Assembly (NCBI GenBank): GCA_035524275.1
Contig: DATKPC010000108.1
Span: 1-10,340 of the forward strand
Length of the DNA stretch: 10,340 nucleotides
Source: DATKPC01 sp035524275
Lineage (GTDB): Bacteria > Pseudomonadota > Gammaproteobacteria > Burkholderiales > Burkholderiaceae_F
Direction of reading: 5' to 3'
Part shown: positions 7,355 to 10,340 of the stretch, piece after piece
Layout of the letters: each line of letters starts with the position of its first letter
Position numbering within the stretch: the first letter of the stretch is position 1
Made by a program: the position numbers and the translations under genes
The notes under the pieces: generated by a model
Seen by the model: only the letters and a program-made list of their open reading frames with translations
Databases searched by the model: none
Told to the model about the DNA's origin: nothing

Positions 7355-8164
7355 ATGGACACGTTTCAAGATATCGAGCGCGCCGGGTGGGTCGAACGCG
7401 CGGGTCGCTACCGCGATCTCTTCGGCACGATAACCAGCCAGTCCATCGAGCCCCTGCTCGATGCGTTGGGGGATCTACACGGCGCCGATTTCCTCGATAT
7501 CGCCTGCGGAGCCGGTGACCTCGCCGGCGCAGCGGAACGGCGCGGGGCACTTGTTCAAGGTGTCGACTTCGCCGATACGATGGTGGCCCACGCCAGCGCT
7601 CGCTATCCGGGGGTCGAGTTCCGGGTCGGCGATGCCCAGTGCCTGCCCTATGCGGATGGCTCGTTCGACGCCGCGGCATGCAGTTTTGGACTGCCGCACT
7701 TTGCCGATCCGGAGCGCGCCTTGCGGAGCGTGCGGCGCGCACTGCGACGCGGCGGTCGCTTCGCCGCGACCACCTGGTGCGGGCCCGGGCGCGGAGGCGA
7801 ATTCTTCGAGTTCGTGGACGGCGTCATCATGCCGCTTTGCGAGCCAGGCACCGGGCTGCCGGTTGCGCCGCCGATGTTCCGTTTCGGCGTTGCCGACGAA
7901 TGCCGTCGTTCGTTTGCGGCGGCAGGTTTCGATGTGAATGATGTCCGAGAGATCGAACTCGTGTGGAGCACCTTCAGCCCGCGCTCGATCCCCGAAATGA
8001 TCGACGGGAGCCTCGTGGGTCGGTCTCTCAGTCTGCGACAGCAATCGCCGCAGGTCCGTGAGCGCATCGCGCGCGCCACGGACACCGCCGCCGAAGCCCG
8101 GCGCCGGGGCGGCAAGATCGCCTTTCGGTTTCCGGCGCTGCTTATCACGGCCAGCGCCTGCTGA
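7355..8164 (+). CDS. Class I SAM-dependent methyltransferase (UbiE/Methyltransf_11-like)
   Basis: The product is a 269-residue soluble methyltransferase that moves a methyl group from S-adenosylmethionine to an unknown small molecule. The SAM-binding core is clear. Motif I is FLDIACGAGD (46-55), the second-strand acidic region is VQGVDFADTMV at 67-77, the motif II-like stretch VGDAQCLPYADGSFD (91-105) is followed by a PHFADPERALRSVRRALRRGGR segment (114-135), typical of motif III in UbiE-like enzymes. The C-terminal part, about 150-269, is the variable substrate cap and ends FRFPALLITASAC, a usual style of ending. I chose ATG 7355 because GGAAG (7346-7350) precedes it by 4 bases and the core alignment begins soon after; an in-frame ATG at 7313 would add 14 arginine- and proline-rich residues. 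It is flanked by a dehydrogenase scrap on the left and a dead transposase on the right, so it may be a survivor of an acquired or rearranged segment. The substrate cannot be told from the sequence. Confidence 0.85.
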   Translation: MDTFQDIERAGWVERAGRYRDLFGTITSQSIEPLLDALGDLHGADFLDIACGAGDLAGAAERRGALVQGVDFADTMVAHASARYPGVEFRVGDAQCLPYADGSFDAAACSFGLPHFADPERALRSVRRALRRGGRFAATTWCGPGRGGEFFEFVDGVIMPLCEPGTGLPVAPPMFRFGVADECRRSFAAAGFDVNDVREIELVWSTFSPRSIPEMIDGSLVGRSLSLRQQSPQVRERIARATDTAAEARRRGGKIAFRFPALLITASAC

Positions 8165-8174
8165 AGCCGCGGCG

Positions 8175-8359
8175 TTCGTGGAATGGGAGCGCGCCGGCGC
8201 GCTCCGTCGGCGTTGGGAAGAGCGACTGGCGGACTACGACGAGATCGAAGGCAACGCCTGGCACAGGAATCCGTGGGGCCGAACCCGACGGATCGGGGGA
8301 AAAATGGGCCCAAGCGTCACCTGCCCGTCGACGGTCGTGGGGTCCCGCTGTCGATCATC
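8175..8359 (+). pseudogene. Fragment of an IS5-family (IS427-like) transposase with an internal deletion
   Basis: Two adjoining pieces in different frames read as one transposase. Positions 8175-8261 encode a stretch resembling the region before the catalytic core (FVEWERAGALRRRW, then LADYDEIEGNAW). From 8258, shifted by one frame, comes LAQESVGPNPTDRGKNG followed by KRHLPVDGRGVPLSII, a hallmark of the IS427 group of IS5. In intact members about a dozen residues containing the first catalytic aspartate (a DG motif) lie between the two pieces; here they are missing and the junction is at CTGG (8258-8261). The aspartate of VDGRGVPL (codon 8330-8332), which I take to be the second catalytic one, remains. 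After 8359 the similarity ends abruptly, so the third catalytic residue is gone, and no N-terminal part is seen before about 8175. No terminal inverted repeats are visible. It begins 11 bases after the methyltransferase stop. It cannot be active. Confidence 0.75.
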
Positions 8360-8707
8360 GCCTTCCGGAAGAGCGATCGGCGTGAAAACCGCATTTGCGG
8401 ATGGATCTCAGGCCGCCATCAGGAAAGTGAAATTGAATTTCGACGGACTCAATGACGGGGAGCCCGAGCTTCGAACGCTTTGCGGCCGCAGCGCGCCCCG
8501 GATCGGGGCCCGCCACCTGGCTTGGATCGCGGACCGGACGAGGCGTGGTCCAACACCCCAACCACCTCCGCGGGCGCCTTGACGCCGGTAGCTGATGCGC
8601 ATCGGCGCTGTCGGCTGAAACTCGGTGGTCTCCAGGAACCCCGGGGCGGCTCAGCATGAAGGGCCCCAGCAGGGCCTACGCAGGAGAAGGCCGCCGTGTT
8701 CGAGTCG
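8360..8707. other. Non-coding stretch between the transposase remnant and the LysR gene
   Basis: About 350 bases hold no gene I can recognise on either strand. Open frames exist in several phases but lack family motifs and read like shadow frames. A short stretch at about 8418-8455 is visibly richer in A and T than its neighbours. A GCCCCG-GAT-CGGGGC stem-loop lies at 8495-8509. The stretch follows directly on a broken transposase, so it may be further decayed mobile or flanking DNA. Confidence 0.5.
8662..8676 (-). terminator. Weak stem-loop downstream of the LysR gene
   Basis: GGCCC and GGGCC form a 5-bp stem with a 5-base loop, 32 bases beyond the LysR stop in its direction of transcription. 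No T-run follows, so a terminator role is only a suggestion. Confidence 0.25.
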
Positions 8708-9607
8708 TCACGGGGCCGCCTGGTCGGTGCGCGCGGCTTCGCGGTGGATCCAGGAGACGAAGGCTTCCACCGGCGGCCGTTTCGCGTGCTTGGCGGGATA
8801 GACCACGAAATGAGCCTGGACGCGGACGGCCTTGTCGAGGCCGAAGACCGGCTTGAGCCTGCCGTTTGCCAGATGCGGACCGGCGTTCACCACGCTCTCG
8901 AGGGCGACGCCGAGGCCCTGCGTGGCCGCATCCAGCGACATCTGCGCCCGGTCGAAGCGCAGGGCGAACCGTTCCGGGGCACGCCTTTCGGAATAGGCCC
9001 GGAGCCAGTCGGACCACTGGACGACGCTGACGTTGCTGCGGATCAGCGGCACGTCGAACAGCTGGTCGATGCGCTTCAGTCGATGTTCGCGGATGAACGC
9101 CGGGCTGGCCAGCGGAACGATGCGCTCCTCGAACAGCGGCTCGACGACGAGGTCGCCCCACTGCGGCACGCCGTAGCGGATGTCCACGTCGGCCTGGCCG
9201 AGCGCGAAATCGCTGGGGGTGTGTGCCGCGGACAGATTCAGCGAGATCTCCGGATGGGCCTGCGCGAATCCTCGAAGCCTGGGCATCAGCCAGAGGCTGG
9301 CAATGCTCGGTGCGGAATGGACGTAGAGGCTGTTGCTGACCCCCTTGCGCAGGTCTTCCGTGGCGGCGGAAATGGCGGACAGCGCGCCGGACACCCGCTC
9401 CAGGTATCGCTCTCCGGCATCGCTCAGCCGCACGCCATGTGCGCTGCGCTCGAACAGCCGCACGCCGAGGTCAGACTCGAGCCGGGCGATCTGGTGGCTG
9501 ATCGCCGACGCGGTCAGGTGCAGTTCCGCGGCCGCGAACGTGAAGCTGCGTCGGCGCGCGACCGCCTCGAACGCCAGCAGGTTCGCGACAGGAGGGAGCG
9601 AAGCCAT
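8708..9607 (-). CDS. LysR-family transcriptional regulator, GcvA-like
   Basis: The product is a 299-residue cytoplasmic regulator of the usual family length. Residues 5-65 form the winged helix-turn-helix, with the recognition pattern FTFAAAELHLTASAISHQIARLESDLGVRLF spread over 22-52 and the wing at about 53-65 (RSAHGVRLSDAG). A linker helix follows to about 90. Residues about 92-292 form the two-lobed effector-binding domain. The DVDIRYG pattern at 140-146 and the WSDWL at about 198-202 are typical of the GcvA subgroup. The effector is unknown; GcvA itself answers glycine, but this subgroup also includes many regulators of unrelated catabolic and resistance genes. The gene is divergent from a short-chain dehydrogenase, the classic arrangement for a LysR regulator and its target. 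A 19-bp inverted repeat lies 18 bases before the start and suggests autoregulation. The ribosome binding site is not strong; AAGGA lies rather far upstream (about 13 bases), but the start matches the family. Confidence 0.92.
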   Translation of the reverse strand: MASLPPVANLLAFEAVARRRSFTFAAAELHLTASAISHQIARLESDLGVRLFERSAHGVRLSDAGERYLERVSGALSAISAATEDLRKGVSNSLYVHSAPSIASLWLMPRLRGFAQAHPEISLNLSAAHTPSDFALGQADVDIRYGVPQWGDLVVEPLFEERIVPLASPAFIREHRLKRIDQLFDVPLIRSNVSVVQWSDWLRAYSERRAPERFALRFDRAQMSLDAATQGLGVALESVVNAGPHLANGRLKPVFGLDKAVRVQAHFVVYPAKHAKRPPVEAFVSWIHREAARTDQAAP

Positions 9608-9625
9608 GGTCCCGACCCCGTCCTT

Positions 9626-9644
9626 GGATGACAGGCCGTCATCC
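9626..9644. promoter_or_regulatory. Candidate LysR-type operator: 19-bp perfect inverted repeat
   Basis: GGATGAC and GTCATCC form perfect 7-bp arms around a 5-base centre (AGGCC). Inside is TGAC-N5-GTCA, which is the T-N11-A dyad expected for LysR-type recognition sites. It lies 18 bases upstream of the LysR ATG in the divergent gap, so bound regulator could block its own transcription. It is about 165 bases before the dehydrogenase start, which is farther than usual for direct activation but still possible. Confidence 0.55.
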
Positions 9645-9669
9645 TAACCTGAGAATCGATCGTTTGCCA
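9641..9669 (-). promoter_or_regulatory. Possible promoter of the LysR gene overlapping the inverted repeat
   Basis: On the minus strand TGGCAA (9669-9664) and TAGGAT (9646-9641) are spaced by 17 bases. The -10 matches TATAAT at 4 of 6 positions, and the -35 is poor. The -10 overlaps one arm of the inverted repeat, which would suit autorepression. The evidence is weak on sequence alone. Confidence 0.25.
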
Positions 9670-9796
9670 TCATGCACCTCGCCGCCGAAGATCCGGTCCC
9701 ACAACGGAGACAACGGCACGCAGACCCTGAAAGGGCGGTGCACTCGACCTTGACGGTCGTCGATGGTCTCCGATTCGCGTGGCCCCATTCACCGAT

Positions 9797-9800
9797 GGAG
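9797..9800 (+). promoter_or_regulatory. Ribosome binding site of the dehydrogenase gene
   Basis: GGAG lies 9 bases before the ATG at 9810. It overlaps the alternative in-frame ATG at 9795, which has no such motif, and so favours 9810 as the start. Confidence 0.5.
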
Positions 9801-9809
9801 ATCGACGAC

Positions 9810-10340
9810 ATGCTGCTCAAGGACAAGGTTGCCGTGATTACCGGCGGAGCCGGGATCAACGGTCTCGGCTTCGCCACGGCGCGACTGATGGCATCTCACG
9901 GCGCTCGCGTCGCGGTGCTCGACCTGGCCGGCGCCGATCCGGCCGCCGCGGCGGCGCGACTCGGCGCGGACCACCTCGGCCTCGTGGCCGACGTGACCGA
10001 CAAGGCTTCCTGCGACGCCGCCGCCGCCGCGGTGCTGAAGGCGTTCGGCCGCGTCGACGTGCTGGTCAACAATGCGGGCATCACGCAGGCCGCGAAGACC
10101 TGCGACATCACCGGCGCGGACTACGACCGAATCCTCGACGTGAGTCTGCGCGGCACGCTGTACATGTCGCAGGCGGTGCTGCCCGCGATGCAGGCGCGCA
10201 GGAGCGGCTCGATCGTCTGCATCTCCTCCGTCTCCGCGCAGCGCGGCGGCGGCATCCTGGGCGGCCCGCACTACTCGGCGGCCAAGGCCGGCGTGCTCGG
10301 CCTGGCGCGCGCGATGGCGCGCGAATTCGGGCCCGAGGGC
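9810..10340 (+). CDS. Short-chain dehydrogenase/reductase, FabG-like (3' end outside the window)
   Basis: The visible 177 residues are the Rossmann core of an NAD(P)-dependent oxidoreductase acting on an alcohol or carbonyl substrate. The cofactor motif is TGGAGINGLG (11-20), a slightly stretched version of TGxxxGxG. Asp38 at the end of the second strand (VAVLDLA) suggests preference for NAD(H) over NADP(H). DVT is at 61-63, NNAG at 87-90, and the active site has Tyr155 and Lys159 in YSAAK, with the catalytic serine at 142 by the usual 13-residue spacing, or 140. The window ends soon after, at AREFGPEG, so about 70 residues of a typical 250 are missing. I chose ATG 9810 over ATG 9795 because GGAG lies 9 bases before it and MLLKDKVAVITGG is a normal family opening. 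It is divergent from the LysR gene, its likely regulator. The substrate is unknown. Confidence 0.9.
   Translation, partial: MLLKDKVAVITGGAGINGLGFATARLMASHGARVAVLDLAGADPAAAAARLGADHLGLVADVTDKASCDAAAAAVLKAFGRVDVLVNNAGITQAAKTCDITGADYDRILDVSLRGTLYMSQAVLPAMQARRSGSIVCISSVSAQRGGGILGGPHYSAAKAGVLGLARAMAREFGPEG

Noticed and set aside
9795..9809. Upstream ATG of the dehydrogenase as the true start
   Set aside because: The GGAG at 9797-9800 overlaps this ATG and is well placed for the ATG at 9810 instead, which also gives the usual family N-terminus.
1..10340. CRISPR array, phage genes, toxin-antitoxin pair or defence island
   Set aside because: I saw no regularly spaced direct repeats, no phage structural motifs and no small paired genes. 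The only mobile trace is the dead transposase fragment.

Overview
The window is GC-rich, compact proteobacterial DNA. The gene set suggests a betaproteobacterium, probably Burkholderiales: a Tas-like aldo/keto reductase, a bacterial RIO-type kinase, a BvgS/EvgS-style sensor with a periplasmic binding domain, and a GcvA-type LysR regulator. This placement is inference from protein style and base composition; no rRNA or other marker gene is present.

Layout. Positions 52-1137 (-) encode an exported alpha/beta hydrolase of the dienelactone-hydrolase/PAF-acetylhydrolase-like type. It is divergent from a Tas-like aldo/keto reductase (1340-2398, +), followed 41 bp later by a RIO1-family kinase (2440-3291, +). 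These two could share a transcript. A convergent 99-bp gap with a perfect 7-bp stem-loop separates the kinase from a 1173-residue hybrid sensor histidine kinase (3391-6912, -). Its order is signal sequence, periplasmic solute-binding domain, one membrane helix, PAS, PAS, GAF, HisKA, HATPase and receiver. No response regulator gene lies beside it.

Positions 6913-8707 are the least ordered part. They hold what looks like the N-terminal scrap of a short-chain dehydrogenase (about 7143-7283), an intact SAM-dependent methyltransferase (7355-8164, +), a broken IS5-family transposase fragment (8175-8359) with an internal deletion, and about 350 bp with no recognisable gene. This looks like a small region of gene decay and past insertion.

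Positions 8708-9607 (-) encode a GcvA-like LysR regulator, divergent from a short-chain dehydrogenase/reductase (9810 to the window edge, +, incomplete). The 202-bp gap between them carries a 19-bp perfect inverted repeat that contains a T-N11-A LysR-type half-site arrangement, just upstream of the regulator's start. The regulator probably controls itself and possibly the dehydrogenase.

I found no convincing new multi-gene system. The items most worth a second look are the sensor kinase architecture, the dead transposase and dehydrogenase remnants around the methyltransferase, and the LysR operator candidate. No tRNA, rRNA, CRISPR array or complete insertion sequence was seen.
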